Part shown: positions 19,622 through 30,259 of the stretch, in pieces
Layout of the letters: every line of letters begins with the position of its first letter
Numbering within the stretch: position 1 is the stretch's first letter
Source: an uncultured Paenalcaligenes sp.
GTDB taxonomy: Bacteria > Pseudomonadota > Gammaproteobacteria > Burkholderiales > Burkholderiaceae_B
Length of the DNA stretch: 48,793 nt
Direction: 5' to 3'
Assembly (NCBI GenBank): GCA_947632305.1
Contig: CANROS010000003.1
Span: 1-48,793 of the forward strand
Made by a program: the position numbers and the translations under genes
Notes under the pieces: generated by a model
Database searches by the model: none
Told to the model about the DNA's origin: nothing
The model's input: only the letters and a program-made list of their open reading frames with translations

Positions 19622-20933
19622 TCCTTATTGGTCGCTGATTCAATTAGCTTTTCCTATTATTTTAGCCAATGCAGCGGTGCCCATTTTGGGCCTAGTCGAT
19701 ACCGCTGTAATAGGCCAAACCGGCACTGCCAGTGACCTAGGCGCCATTGCCTTAGCCTCCTTGGTTTTTAGTTTTGTCTATTGGGGCTTTGGTTTTTTAC
19801 GCATGGGGACGACTGGGTTTGTGGCTCAAGCCGCAGGCGCTAACCACTACAAAGAGCTGCACGCCTTAGTCTTCAGAACCTTGCTCATTGCCGTTGGCAT
19901 TGGTTTAAGCCTCATTGTGTTACAAAAACCCATCGAAATAGTCGCTACCCATTTACTTAGCGCTAGCCCCGCTGTTAATACAGCTGTGCGGGAGTATTTT
20001 TACATACGTATCTGGGGTGCGCCTGCCACCCTCATTACCTTTGCTCTTTTGGGCATTTTAATTGGTATGGGCTGGACACGTCAGCTGCTCTATGTGCAGT
20101 TGTTATTAAACGGCTTAAATATTCTTTTTAATCTTATTTTTGTTTTAGCTTGGCAGATGGGTGTCAAAGGCATTGCCTTAGGGACCTTATGTGCCGAGTG
20201 GATTACCGTCTTTTTTGCCCTATTTATTGTGTTAAAAAAGATGGATATCCAACAGCCTTTACAGCGTTTTCAGACGCTGAAAATTCGCATTTTTAATCGC
20301 CGTCATTTATGGGCGTTATTTCATGTAAATAGCGATATTATGATTCGCACCTTAGCGTTAATTAGTGGCTTTGCGTGGTTTGCTAAAAAAGGGGCGGGCT
20401 TTGGCGACCATGTCCTAGCGGCCAATCATATTTTGCTGCAGTTTGTCACCCTATCGGCGTTCTTTTTAGATGGTTTTGCCAATGTAGCAGAAATGCGTGT
20501 AGGCCAAGCGTATGGCGCAAAAAACAAAACTCGCTTCCAAAGCGAAGTCCGTCATACCACCCATCTTGCCGCACTCACCGCGCTATTATTAGGCCTATGT
20601 GTTTTTATTTTCGGTGCCACCTTTATACCTTGGCTAAGCCAAGATGAGGCGGTACAAAACATGGCAATCCTTTATACCCCCTATGCCGCTCTGTATATAT
20701 TGCTCTCGTTTGCGGCCTTTCAACTCGACGGTGTGTTTATAGGAGTCACTCAAAGCAAAGCTATGCGCAATGCCACCCTTTTAGCTTTAATTGTTTTGAT
20801 TAGTTTAGGGACTTGGTGGAGCTCTGCGTATGGTAACGCCGGCCTTTGGGCTGCTTTGGTCGTGTATATAGTGATGCGAGCTGCCGTCTTGACGGCCTAC
20901 TACCCTTCTTTACTACGCCATTTGCGAGCCTAA
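19611..20933 (+). CDS. MATE family efflux transporter (DinF-like)
   Basis: 440 aa, about 12 hydrophobic segments; PIILANAAVPILGLVDTAVIGQTG N-terminal MATE signature. Confidence 0.9.
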   Translation: MKANPYWSLIQLAFPIILANAAVPILGLVDTAVIGQTGTASDLGAIALASLVFSFVYWGFGFLRMGTTGFVAQAAGANHYKELHALVFRTLLIAVGIGLSLIVLQKPIEIVATHLLSASPAVNTAVREYFYIRIWGAPATLITFALLGILIGMGWTRQLLYVQLLLNGLNILFNLIFVLAWQMGVKGIALGTLCAEWITVFFALFIVLKKMDIQQPLQRFQTLKIRIFNRRHLWALFHVNSDIMIRTLALISGFAWFAKKGAGFGDHVLAANHILLQFVTLSAFFLDGFANVAEMRVGQAYGAKNKTRFQSEVRHTTHLAALTALLLGLCVFIFGATFIPWLSQDEAVQNMAILYTPYAALYILLSFAAFQLDGVFIGVTQSKAMRNATLLALIVLISLGTWWSSAYGNAGLWAALVVYIVMRAAVLTAYYPSLLRHLRA

Positions 20934-20964
20934 GGATTTGACCAAACCTTTGCCTGCTACACAA

Positions 20965-20992
20965 AAGGGCTAAGTCCTTGGACTTAGCCCTT
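20965..20992. terminator. Bidirectional hairpin terminator between MATE gene and pgk
   Basis: AAGGGCTAAGTCC-TTG-GACTTAGCCCTT between convergent genes; T tracts weak. Confidence 0.65.
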
Positions 20993-21015
20993 AAATACTC
21001 AACAGACTCGTCGTA

Positions 21016-22212
21016 TTAAGCCTGCGCGCGCTCTTCGAGTACCACCACTGCAGGCAAACGTTTACCTTCCAGGAACTCTAAAAAAGCACCGCCACCTGTA
21101 GAAATATAGCCCACTTTATCAGCAATACCGAACTTAGCAATAGCAGCCAAAGTATCGCCACCACCGGCAATAGAAAATGCCTTAGAGTCAGCAATGGCAT
21201 TAGCAATAACCCGGGTGCCACTCGCAAAAGCGGGAAACTCAAACACCCCTACCGGTCCATTCCACACGATGGTGCCAGCATTACGTAAAATATCGGCTAG
21301 CTCTTGGGCAGACTTAGGGCCAATGTCTAAAATAAGATCGTCTTCTTCGACCTGATCTGCCGCCTTAGTCGTCGCCACGGCATCCGTAGAAAAACTCTTG
21401 GCGCACACCACGTCGGTAGGCACTGGAATCGCTGCCCCACGGTCGGCCATTTGTTTAGTAACTGCTTTGGCCTCGTCTATTTGATCTATTTCCGCCAACG
21501 ATTTCCCAATGGGCAAATCAGTCGCCGCCATAAAGGTGTTGGCAATACCGCCACCAACGATCAACTGATCCACTTTGTCTGCCAAGGCACACAAAATAGA
21601 GAGCTTAGTAGAAACCTTGGCTCCTCCTACGATGGCCACCAAAGGACGAGCTGGGTCTTTTAAGGTACGCCCTAAAGCTTCTAGCTCCGCAGCTAACAAA
21701 GGCCCCGCACAAGCCACAGGAGCAAAGCGCGCAATGCCTTCTGTGGTTGCTTGAGCGCGGTGCGCTGTACCAAAAGCATCATTCACATATACATCACACA
21801 AAGCGGCCATTTTCTTGGAAAGCTCAGTATCGTTGGCTTTTTCACCTACATTACAACGACAGTTTTCCAATAAAACCACTTGTCCTACTTCCACCTCTAC
21901 CCCATCTACCCAATCGCGGCGTAAAGGCACAGGCAAAGCTAGCATTTTTGATAACCGTTCAGCCACGGGAGCTAAGGAATCCTCGGGCATCACCACGCCC
22001 TCTTTGGGTCGGCCTAAATGTGAGGTGACCATCACAGCAGCGCCTGCATCCAAGGCCATACGAATGGCCGGCAAAGACGCTTTAATCCGGGTGTCTTCGG
22101 TGATCTCACCATTACTTAAAGGCACGTTCATATCAGAACGAATAAAAACGCGTTTACCTTGTAATTGGCCAGAGGCCGCCAAATCGGCCAAAGTCGTAAT
22201 AGATGTACTCAT
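21016..22212 (-). CDS. pgk: Phosphoglycerate kinase
   Basis: [63 protein letters not shown] at 22212 preferred over TTG at 22227. Confidence 0.96.
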   Translation of the reverse strand: MSTSITTLADLAASGQLQGKRVFIRSDMNVPLSNGEITEDTRIKASLPAIRMALDAGAAVMVTSHLGRPKEGVVMPEDSLAPVAERLSKMLALPVPLRRDWVDGVEVEVGQVVLLENCRCNVGEKANDTELSKKMAALCDVYVNDAFGTAHRAQATTEGIARFAPVACAGPLLAAELEALGRTLKDPARPLVAIVGGAKVSTKLSILCALADKVDQLIVGGGIANTFMAATDLPIGKSLAEIDQIDEAKAVTKQMADRGAAIPVPTDVVCAKSFSTDAVATTKAADQVEEDDLILDIGPKSAQELADILRNAGTIVWNGPVGVFEFPAFASGTRVIANAIADSKAFSIAGGGDTLAAIAKFGIADKVGYISTGGGAFLEFLEGKRLPAVVVLEERAQA

Positions 22213-22232
22213 GATTGCTTTAGACAAAATAA

Positions 22233-22252
22233 AGGCGGGGCATGCCCCGCCT
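22233..22252. terminator. 20-bp perfect palindrome in gap-pgk spacer (attenuator/processing hairpin candidate)
   Basis: AGGCGGGGCATGCCCCGCCT, followed on minus strand by TTATTTTG. Confidence 0.55.
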
Positions 22253-22266
22253 AAAACTAATAGAAA

Positions 22267-23283
22267 TTACTTAGCAGACATCATCGCTGCACTGGTATCT
22301 AACATACGAACAGAGAAAGCCCATTCGTTGTCGTACCAAGCCGCTACTTTGACCAAATTGCCAGACACTTTGGTTAAGAGTGAATCCACAATGCTAGACG
22401 GTGTGCTGTGATTATGATCAATAGAGACCAAAGGCTCATCGCAGTAAGCAAGTATGCCCTTGAGACGGCCTTCGGCGGCTGTTTTAAGGATGCTATTGAC
22501 TTCGTCTACGGTGGTTGGACGAGCCGCCACAAACGTCAGATCAACCATAGAAACGTTGACAGTAGGCACACGGACTGCATACCCGTCTAGCTTACCATTT
22601 AGTTCAGGCAAGACCAAACCTACAGCGGCTGCCGCACCCGTTTTAGTAGGGATAAGGCTTTCACCTGCAGCACGCGCACGACGTAGGTCTTTATGGGCCA
22701 CGTCAATCAGAACCTGGTCATTGGTGTAAGCATGGATAGTGGTCATTAAACCATTTACCAAACCTAGCTCATCACTAAGAGGCTGAACCAGTGGAGCCAA
22801 ACAGTTGGTCGTGCAAGACGCATTTGACACCACCGTATCCGTGGCTTTTAAGGTGTCGTGATTGACACCATACACAATGGTAGCATCCACATCTTTACCA
22901 CCAGGAGCAGAAATCAACACTTTTTTGGCGCCGGCCTGCAAGTGAGCACCCGCTGATTCCTTGGTGGTAAAACGACCTGTACATTCAAGCACCACGTCTA
23001 CATCTAGCTCGCCCCAAGGCAATTTAGTGGGATCACGCTCGGAGAGCAAGCGGATACGATCACCATTAACTACCAAATACTGATTGTCTTCGGTCAGCTC
23101 TACGTCTGCATTAAAACGGCCATGCACTGAGTCATAGCGCGTTAAATGACGTGCTACCACGTCTTGACCTGGTGCGTTAACGGCAACGATTTCAATACCG
23201 TGTTTTTTGCCGTACTCGTAATGAGCGCGTAGCGTCATGCGGCCAATACGACCGTAACCGTTAATAGCGACACGAATGGTCAT
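22267..23283 (-). CDS. gap: Type I glyceraldehyde-3-phosphate dehydrogenase
   Basis: [43 protein letters not shown]. Confidence 0.97.
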   Translation of the reverse strand: MTIRVAINGYGRIGRMTLRAHYEYGKKHGIEIVAVNAPGQDVVARHLTRYDSVHGRFNADVELTEDNQYLVVNGDRIRLLSERDPTKLPWGELDVDVVLECTGRFTTKESAGAHLQAGAKKVLISAPGGKDVDATIVYGVNHDTLKATDTVVSNASCTTNCLAPLVQPLSDELGLVNGLMTTIHAYTNDQVLIDVAHKDLRRARAAGESLIPTKTGAAAAVGLVLPELNGKLDGYAVRVPTVNVSMVDLTFVAARPTTVDEVNSILKTAAEGRLKGILAYCDEPLVSIDHNHSTPSSIVDSLLTKVSGNLVKVAAWYDNEWAFSVRMLDTSAAMMSAK

Positions 23284-23296
23284 GTATGTATCTCCT

Positions 23297-25342
23297 TTAC
23301 AGAACTTGCTCTGCGGCGTTAACTAAATGTGCCGCGGTAATACCAAAATGTTCAAATAACGCGCTAGCTGGAGCAGACTCACCATAGGTGTCTAATCCAA
23401 TAACAGCACCATCCAAACCTACGTATTTATACCAGCCTACGGTAGAACCTGCCTCAATAGCCACACGAGGTACCCCTGGCAAGAGGACACTGTTGCGCCA
23501 CTCTAGGTCTTGCTCGTCAAACAAATTGGTACACGGCATGGAAACCACGCGCGCGGCAATGCCTTTATCAGCTAATTGGGCTTGGGCATCCAGCGCAATT
23601 TCTACTTCGGAACCAGTAGCAATCAGGATGACTTGAGGCTGATCCACATCGGCCAGCACATAACCACCCTTAGCAATAGCGGCAATGGTATCCGCATCAC
23701 GCGGCACAAAACGCAAGTTTTGACGTGACAGCAACAAAGCGCTGGGACCACCGGCTTTAACACTTAGGCCTACGCTTTGAGGGCGGCTTAAAGCCTGCAC
23801 CCAAGCCACTGCTGTTTCCGTGGTATCGCATGGGCGCCACACGTGCAGATTAGGGATTAAGCGCAAGCTAGTAGCGTGTTCAATGGACTGGTGTGTAGGA
23901 CCGTCTTCGCCCAACCCAATGGAGTCATGCGTAAACACATGGATCACGCGCTGCTTCATTAGCGCAGCCATACGAATGGCATTGCGGGAGTAATCCGAGA
24001 AGGTCAAAAAGGTACCGCCAAAGGGAATATAGCCCCCGTGCAATGCAATACCGTTCATCACGGCGGCCATACCGAATTCACGCACACCATAGTTGATATG
24101 ACGGCCAAACTGCACACCATCTGCCCCAACTCGCAAGGGTTCTACCCCAGGCCAGTTGGTAAGGTTAGAACCGGTTAAGTCAGCAGAACCACCCACCATT
24201 TCGGGTACATTCGGCGCTAGAGCGCTAATGGCTAGCTGCGATGCTTTACGAGTGGCGACCGTTTCTGCTTTGTTATTGGTGGCTTGGATGAAATCCTGAG
24301 CCACTGTATCAAAATCAGCAGGTAGCTCGCCCGCCATACGACGAATGAGTTCAGCGGCCAGCTCAGGATAAGCGGCTTGGTAAGCCATGAATTTTTCATT
24401 CCACTGGGCTTCGACCTGAGCACCGCGCGCGGTAGCATCCCATTGCTCGTAAACCTTGGTAGGAATTTCAAAAGGGGCATAAGGCCAATCGATAGCAGCA
24501 CGCGTTAAGGCAATTTCTTCGTCGCCCAACGGCGCACCATGCGATTTTTCAGAGCCAGCTAAGTTAGGCGAACCTTTGCCAATTTGTGTACGGCAGCAAA
24601 TCAAAGTCGGACCTTGATTTTGTGCTGATAAGGCTTTGGCTTCAGTAATGGCGGCATTCACAGCATCGGCGTCGTGGCCATCTACGGCGGGAATCACATT
24701 CCAACCATAACTGCGGAAACGAGCCGGCGTATCATCGCTAAACCACGGTTCGACTTGACCATCAATGGAGATACCATTGTCATCGTACAAAACGATTAGC
24801 TTGGAGAGCTTTAGCGTCCCAGCCAAAGAACACGCCTCGTGAGAGATGCCTTCCATTAAGCAACCATCACCAGCAAAAACATAGGTAAAATGATCGATAA
24901 CCGAATGCTCAGGACGGTTGAACTCTTTGGCTAGCATGGCCTCGGCTAAAGCCAGACCTACGGCATTGGTTAAACCTTGTCCTAAAGGACCTGTAGTGGT
25001 TTCCACTCCTGCTGTATAGCCGACTTCTGGGTGCCCGGGTGTACGAGAGTGCAACTGGCGAAAGTTTTTAAGCTCATCTATAGGCAAATCGTAGCCGGTA
25101 AGATGTAATAGTGCATAAATCAGCATAGAACCATGACCGTTTGATAATACAAAACGATCGCGGTCAAACCAGTTAGGGTTTAGAGGATTATGTTTTAGAT
25201 GACGGTTCCATAATACCTCGGCTATTTCAGCCATTCCCATTGGGGCGCCGGGGTGACCCGATTTGGCACGTTGAACAGCATCCATAGCCAAAGCACGAAT
25301 TGCGTTAGCCATAGTCTTTGCGGTGGAAGGAGGAAGATCCAT
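23297..25342 (-). CDS. tkt: Transketolase
   Basis: [68 protein letters not shown]. Start taken at [11 protein letters not shown] (25342). Confidence 0.96.
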   Translation of the reverse strand: MDLPPSTAKTMANAIRALAMDAVQRAKSGHPGAPMGMAEIAEVLWNRHLKHNPLNPNWFDRDRFVLSNGHGSMLIYALLHLTGYDLPIDELKNFRQLHSRTPGHPEVGYTAGVETTTGPLGQGLTNAVGLALAEAMLAKEFNRPEHSVIDHFTYVFAGDGCLMEGISHEACSLAGTLKLSKLIVLYDDNGISIDGQVEPWFSDDTPARFRSYGWNVIPAVDGHDADAVNAAITEAKALSAQNQGPTLICCRTQIGKGSPNLAGSEKSHGAPLGDEEIALTRAAIDWPYAPFEIPTKVYEQWDATARGAQVEAQWNEKFMAYQAAYPELAAELIRRMAGELPADFDTVAQDFIQATNNKAETVATRKASQLAISALAPNVPEMVGGSADLTGSNLTNWPGVEPLRVGADGVQFGRHINYGVREFGMAAVMNGIALHGGYIPFGGTFLTFSDYSRNAIRMAALMKQRVIHVFTHDSIGLGEDGPTHQSIEHATSLRLIPNLHVWRPCDTTETAVAWVQALSRPQSVGLSVKAGGPSALLLSRQNLRFVPRDADTIAAIAKGGYVLADVDQPQVILIATGSEVEIALDAQAQLADKGIAARVVSMPCTNLFDEQDLEWRNSVLLPGVPRVAIEAGSTVGWYKYVGLDGAVIGLDTYGESAPASALFEHFGITAAHLVNAAEQVL

Positions 25343-25507
25343 GAAATGCTCTCTAGGGGGCTGCAACAGGATTGCGCAGCCCAATAAATCAATCAGAAAT
25401 TCTAAAGACTTTGATTTTAGCATTATTGAGCCGCACAAACCGCCCCCTCTTGCCCTACGCTTCGTTCTATTCCTTTTTTACCCCTTTAACTTTGTATTTA
25501 TACAACT

Positions 25508-26254
25508 ATGAGTTTGCCGCGTTTTTATTACCCTAATTCCATTGAAATCCACCAACACCTAGAGCTACCCAAAGAATTAGCGCATTATATGCAGCGGGTT
25601 TTACGGCTAGCCGACCAAAGCCAGGTCACGCTATTTAACGGTTTAGGCGGAGAATACCAAGCACAAATACACTTCAGTGGCAAACACGTTGCAGCACACG
25701 TCTTAGCATTTACGGCCATAGAACGAGAACTCCCTTGGCAAATTTCTATTGCTCAAGGGTTAGCCACCGGCGACAAAATGGACTGGGTCTGTGAAAAAGC
25801 GGTAGAAATGGGTGCTAGCGCATTCATCCCTATAGCGGCTCAACACAGCACCTTAAAATTATCGGGCGAACGTCTAGAAAAACGCTTGGTGCATTGGCAG
25901 CGCATTGCCCAAGCTGCTAGTGAACAGTGTGGACGCAATCAACTGTTGCAAGTACAAGTCCTACACACGGTAGCGCAGCTCTGCCAACAGCTCGCCTCAG
26001 ACAGCGTTTTATTATTCTGTGACCCCGATGCCCCCCAAGACTTCCCCACGGCTATCAAACAAGCAACAGCCCATAACACCAACCACTGGATTTTACTGAT
26101 TGGCCCCGAAGGAGGTTGGTCAGAAGAAGAAAAGAAAATAGCGCTCAATGCTGGCGCTATTTCTATGCGGTTTGGCAGCCGTGTATTACGTACCGAAACC
26201 GCAGCTATTGCCTTAGTGGGCGCGATACGCGGCCAACTAGGCTGGATCGACTAA
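25508..26254 (+). CDS. rsmE: 16S rRNA m3U1498 methyltransferase RsmE
   Basis: HYMQRVLRLADQSQVTLFNG, LLIGPEGGWSEEE, RFGSRVLRTETAAIAL. Confidence 0.95.
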   Translation: MSLPRFYYPNSIEIHQHLELPKELAHYMQRVLRLADQSQVTLFNGLGGEYQAQIHFSGKHVAAHVLAFTAIERELPWQISIAQGLATGDKMDWVCEKAVEMGASAFIPIAAQHSTLKLSGERLEKRLVHWQRIAQAASEQCGRNQLLQVQVLHTVAQLCQQLASDSVLLFCDPDAPQDFPTAIKQATAHNTNHWILLIGPEGGWSEEEKKIALNAGAISMRFGSRVLRTETAAIALVGAIRGQLGWID

Positions 26255-26719
26255 TTAGTCTTCAGAGGACCCCGAATAAGGAGTCGGTGCAATACCCGGA
26301 TCAGGATCGGGGTGTTTACCTGCGTGGATCACCGTATACGCAAAATAACGCCCTTTGTTACTGGCAAAATCAGCCACGTCATTACAGACGCTTAAAATGG
26401 CTTGAGCATCGTCAGCTAATGCGGGATCACCGGTATGTAATTTATTAAACCAAACGTACAAACCTGTTTTTTGGTCAGAAACCGTGTCGCACAAACAGTC
26501 ATATAAAGCATCGAGATCATTGCCAAAGAACTCGGGAAAATCAACGGCTTTCACAATAGCCCGCAGTACAGCTGAGCGGCTGCGCGCACGATCACACTCT
26601 ACTGTTGCAGTAGTAATATCGGCTGCTTGTGCCAAAGCAAAAATCCCTTCTTGCTGGGATTCGGTGGCCTCAATTAGCCCCCCATTCTGCAGTAAAGCTT
26701 GCAGCATAGCTTGGCTCAT
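26255..26719 (-). CDS. Barstar family protein (RNase inhibitor-like)
   Basis: VKAVDFPEFFGNDLDALYDCLCD matches the barstar core motif; strong AGGAGG RBS upstream of ATG. Confidence 0.85.
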   Translation of the reverse strand: MSQAMLQALLQNGGLIEATESQQEGIFALAQAADITTATVECDRARSRSAVLRAIVKAVDFPEFFGNDLDALYDCLCDTVSDQKTGLYVWFNKLHTGDPALADDAQAILSVCNDVADFASNKGRYFAYTVIHAGKHPDPDPGIAPTPYSGSSED

Positions 26720-26857
26720 TACTAGGCCTCCTGTGTATTGTGAATAAGGTGTAGCTTAATCATGGTGGTTCAATCCTGCTTTTTTATACTGACTAATTAA
26801 AGTCGCATTTTTAATCCATTTATAGGGGTTTAGGCAAGCATAGAGTTCCTTATTTAA

Positions 26858-26888
26858 TAGAGTGCTGTTTTTTATGCACAGCACTCTA
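26858..26888. terminator. Hairpin between maeB and barstar-like gene
   Basis: TAGAGTGCTGT-N9-ACAGCACTCTA, 11-bp perfect stem; T tract weak on the minus strand. Confidence 0.5.
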
Positions 26889-26900
26889 GCCATAAAGGAT

Positions 26901-29195
26901 TTAACCGCTGTATTTAGTGTTGGCTTCTAAGACAGTCAATGCCGTCATATTGATGATTCTACGGACTGAAGAGGTCGCTGTTAAGATGTTAACCGGAGCA
27001 TTTGCCCCTAATAAAAATGGTCCTATAGCCACATTACCACCACGATCTGTTTTCAGAAGGTTGTAAGCAATATTTGCTGCATCAGCGTTGGGGCAAACCA
27101 ACAAGTTAGCTGAACCATTCAACGTGCTATTTGGCAGGATACTGTCACGCATTTCCTCGTCTAAAGCGCAATCGCCGTGCATCTCGCCGTCTACCTCTAG
27201 ACTCGGCTCTAAATGACGGATCAAGCCCAAAGCCTCACGCATTTTAGTGCTAGAAGGCGTGACCTCAGTACCAAAGTTAGAGCGAGATAACAAGGCTGCC
27301 TTAGGCACGATGCTGAGTTCTTTCATGCGGCGTGCAGAGGCAATGGTGATCTCAGCCACCTGTTCTGCCGTTGGGTTGTCATTGACATGCGTATCCGCAA
27401 TAGCCAAAGTGCGTTCACCCAACACCAAAATATTCATTGCTCCGTAAGTTTTAGCGCCAGGGGCTTTACCAATTAGCTCATCCACATAACGTAAGTGATT
27501 CACATAGGTACCCACCGTGCCACAAATCATACCGTCGGCTTCGCCTAAATAGATCATCATGGCACCAATCAACGTAAAACGACGTCGCATTTCCACGCGT
27601 GCCATTTCTTTGGTGACCCCATCACGATTGCGTAGTTCCCAATAAGTTTGCCAGTATTTATTAAAGCGATCGTCTTGTTCTGGGTTCGTAATTTCAATGT
27701 CCACACCCGGACGCAGACGCAAACCATAACGCGCAATACGTTGCTCGATCACCGAGGGACGACCCACCAAAATAGGTTTGGCCAGTTGTTCATCCACCAC
27801 AACTTGAACGGCGCGTAACACACGCTCGTCTTCCCCTTCAGCAAAAACAATACGGGCTTTGCCGCCGTCTTTCACTAAGCCTTTGGCAATACCATAGATA
27901 GGCTTCATAAAAGCACCGGAGCGGTGCATAAACTGCTGCAACTGATAGCTGTAACTGCTGAAATCATCGATAGGACGGGTTGCTACGCCTTCTAGCATAC
28001 CCGCCTGGGCCACAGCAGGCGCAATTCTAGAGATCAAACGTGAATCAAAGGGTTTAGGAATAAAGTAATCCGCACCAAACTCTACGTCTTCTAAGCCATA
28101 AGCCGCTGCCACAAGCTCGTCTTGCTCTTCGCGAGCCAACTGACAAATAGCATGCACTGCCGCTTTTTCCATGCCCCGCGTAATCGTCGTCGCACCAATA
28201 TCCAAAGCACCGCGGAAAATGTAGGGGAAACATAAAACGTTATTGACCTGATTCGGGTAATCAGATCGCCCTGTGGCCATCACCACATCATCACGCACCG
28301 CATGCGCGACTTCGGGCAGAATTTCAGGGGTAGGATTCGCTAATGCCAAAATCAACGGACGTGGCGCCATCTGTGCCACCATTTCCGGCTTTAAAACCCC
28401 ACCGGCAGACAAACCTAAAAACACATCGGCTTCGGCAATGACTTCTGCCAGAGTGCGCGCCTCGGTGTCTTGAGTGTATTGTGATTTTTTCTCATCCATC
28501 AAGACAGTACGGCCTTTGTACACGACTCCTTCGATATCGGTCAGCCAAACATTCTCTGGGGGTAGACCTAAATCCACCAACAAATCCAAACAAGCCAAAG
28601 CGGCGGCCCCTGCGCCTGACACCACAACTTTTACTTTTTTAGGGTCTTTTTTAACTACGTTTAACCCGTTTAAAAAAGCAGCTGCCACACAAATCGCCGT
28701 CCCGTGCTGATCATCATGGAACACGGGGATGTTCATACGCGCGCGGAGTTTTTGCTCTACTTCGAAACACTCGGGCGCTTTGATGTCTTCGAGGTTAATG
28801 CCACCAAAAGTAGGCTCTAGCCCAGCAATAATATCGACTAGCTTATCAGGATCCGTTTCGTTGATTTCAATGTCAAAGACATCAATGCCCGCAAAGTTTT
28901 TAAATAAAACGGCCTTACCTTCCATGACTGGCTTGGAGGCTAACGCGCCAATATTACCCAAACCCAACACGGCAGTCCCGTTGGTAATCACCCCAACTAG
29001 GTTACCTCTACCAGTGTAACGGTACGCGTTCTGCGGGTCAGCCACGATCTCCTCACAAGCAGCCGCAACGCCTGGCGAATAAGCCAAAGCCAAATCGCGT
29101 TGGTTTGCTAATTGCTTGGTGGGTATAACGGCTAACTTTCCAGGGCGCCCTTGCTCGTGATATTCCAGCGCGGCTTTACGAAGATTTTCATCCAT
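26901..29195 (-). CDS. maeB: NADP-dependent malic enzyme with C-terminal phosphotransacetylase-like domain
   Basis: 764 aa; [35 protein letters not shown], then PTA-like [26 protein letters not shown]. Confidence 0.94.
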   Translation of the reverse strand: MDENLRKAALEYHEQGRPGKLAVIPTKQLANQRDLALAYSPGVAAACEEIVADPQNAYRYTGRGNLVGVITNGTAVLGLGNIGALASKPVMEGKAVLFKNFAGIDVFDIEINETDPDKLVDIIAGLEPTFGGINLEDIKAPECFEVEQKLRARMNIPVFHDDQHGTAICVAAAFLNGLNVVKKDPKKVKVVVSGAGAAALACLDLLVDLGLPPENVWLTDIEGVVYKGRTVLMDEKKSQYTQDTEARTLAEVIAEADVFLGLSAGGVLKPEMVAQMAPRPLILALANPTPEILPEVAHAVRDDVVMATGRSDYPNQVNNVLCFPYIFRGALDIGATTITRGMEKAAVHAICQLAREEQDELVAAAYGLEDVEFGADYFIPKPFDSRLISRIAPAVAQAGMLEGVATRPIDDFSSYSYQLQQFMHRSGAFMKPIYGIAKGLVKDGGKARIVFAEGEDERVLRAVQVVVDEQLAKPILVGRPSVIEQRIARYGLRLRPGVDIEITNPEQDDRFNKYWQTYWELRNRDGVTKEMARVEMRRRFTLIGAMMIYLGEADGMICGTVGTYVNHLRYVDELIGKAPGAKTYGAMNILVLGERTLAIADTHVNDNPTAEQVAEITIASARRMKELSIVPKAALLSRSNFGTEVTPSSTKMREALGLIRHLEPSLEVDGEMHGDCALDEEMRDSILPNSTLNGSANLLVCPNADAANIAYNLLKTDRGGNVAIGPFLLGANAPVNILTATSSVRRIINMTALTVLEANTKYSG

Positions 29196-29312
29196 GACGA
29201 CAACTATCCTACAAGAGTAATGCTGATTGTTAGAAAACTGAATAGCTATTCTACTCGCTGAACGCTACATGTCCATGCTGCAGCACAACATGCGACCGTT
29301 TCTTTGTTAGAC

Positions 29313-30206
29313 CTAGACAGAGAGGGCGGTAAAAAAAAGCGCATTCGGGTCAAGCGTGGCTTTCACAGCAGCATCTAGCTCTTGAGCATTTACCTGTTGC
29401 TCTGCAGATGCCGCCCAAGTAGAGCGCTTAAAAGGCGCTGCTCGCCAATCATTTTTATCCAAAACCACCCAGTCCAATAGGCCTAAATCTTGGCCAGAGC
29501 CTAATAAGAGATGTGCCAAATTTAACGAGGGATTCTGCGCACTGAATATATCCAGTCTGTACTTGGCTAACCAACCCGGCAACTCAAGCAGCTCAGCCGC
29601 CACGGGCGAACTCGCTAATTGAAATAACTGCGGCACGACCGCACGCAAAGTGGCGGTGTTTAAGGGCTTACTGTTTTGCACCCCAAAAGGACCCAAACTA
29701 CCTAGCGAGCCATCAGCCATTAACAAAGAAGCATGCACTAGCCCACTTTGCTCTAGTTGCGACAACGCGTAGGACTGATATTGAGGCTGCCCCAGCCACT
29801 GTATCACCCAAAGCTCAGCCGGCACCTGCTCTGGAATCGCAAAGCCCTTAGCTCGCAGCTGCGCTACGGTAACTCCAGCCTGCATAAACCATTGCGTTTC
29901 TGTTTCATTCACAGGCATCAATTGATTTAAATGCGACACATCCAACCCTAAGACCGGATCGGTCTGATCTTCCAAAAAGTCTGAGTCCGTACCAACGTAG
30001 AGCTTTACCCCAAATGTCTGGCATAATTGACGAGCATGATGAATATCGGTGCTTTGCTGCACGGTACACAAAGCCTGACCCAAGCTCGAGTCCAACACTC
30101 GAACGCTACCTTGAATTTTTCGCTGCAGTGCTAAGACAAACTGCTCCCAAGGTGATAGCTCAGGCGCTTTGCCACCCAAAAAAGCGCGCCTAGATGGATT
30201 CTGCAT
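29313..30206 (-). CDS. Divergent FAD-binding (PCMH/FAD_binding_4-like) protein, possibly degenerate
   Basis: VLGLDVSHLNQLMPVNETETQWFMQAGVTVAQL resembles the FAD_binding_4 N-terminal region, HASLLMADGSLGSLGPFG the following strand, and ATLDPNALF the C-terminus of glycolate-oxidase-type flavoproteins; N-terminus MQNPSRRAFLGGK. Family call is weak. Confidence 0.5.
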   Translation of the reverse strand: MQNPSRRAFLGGKAPELSPWEQFVLALQRKIQGSVRVLDSSLGQALCTVQQSTDIHHARQLCQTFGVKLYVGTDSDFLEDQTDPVLGLDVSHLNQLMPVNETETQWFMQAGVTVAQLRAKGFAIPEQVPAELWVIQWLGQPQYQSYALSQLEQSGLVHASLLMADGSLGSLGPFGVQNSKPLNTATLRAVVPQLFQLASSPVAAELLELPGWLAKYRLDIFSAQNPSLNLAHLLLGSGQDLGLLDWVVLDKNDWRAAPFKRSTWAASAEQQVNAQELDAAVKATLDPNALFFTALSV

Positions 30207-30259
30207 GTATCCTCCACGGATATATTTCATTCACAATTAAATCACGAGACCTATTTAGT

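Noticed and set aside
21815-22411. 198 aa + strand ORF spanning the pgk 5' end, spacer and gap 3' end
   Set aside because: Antisense to two well-supported glycolytic genes, low-complexity K/S/T-rich translation, no recognisable motif.
29267-29291. CATGTCCATGCTGCAGCACAACATG near-dyad upstream of maeB
   Set aside because: Outer and inner arms are out of register by one base; probably chance.
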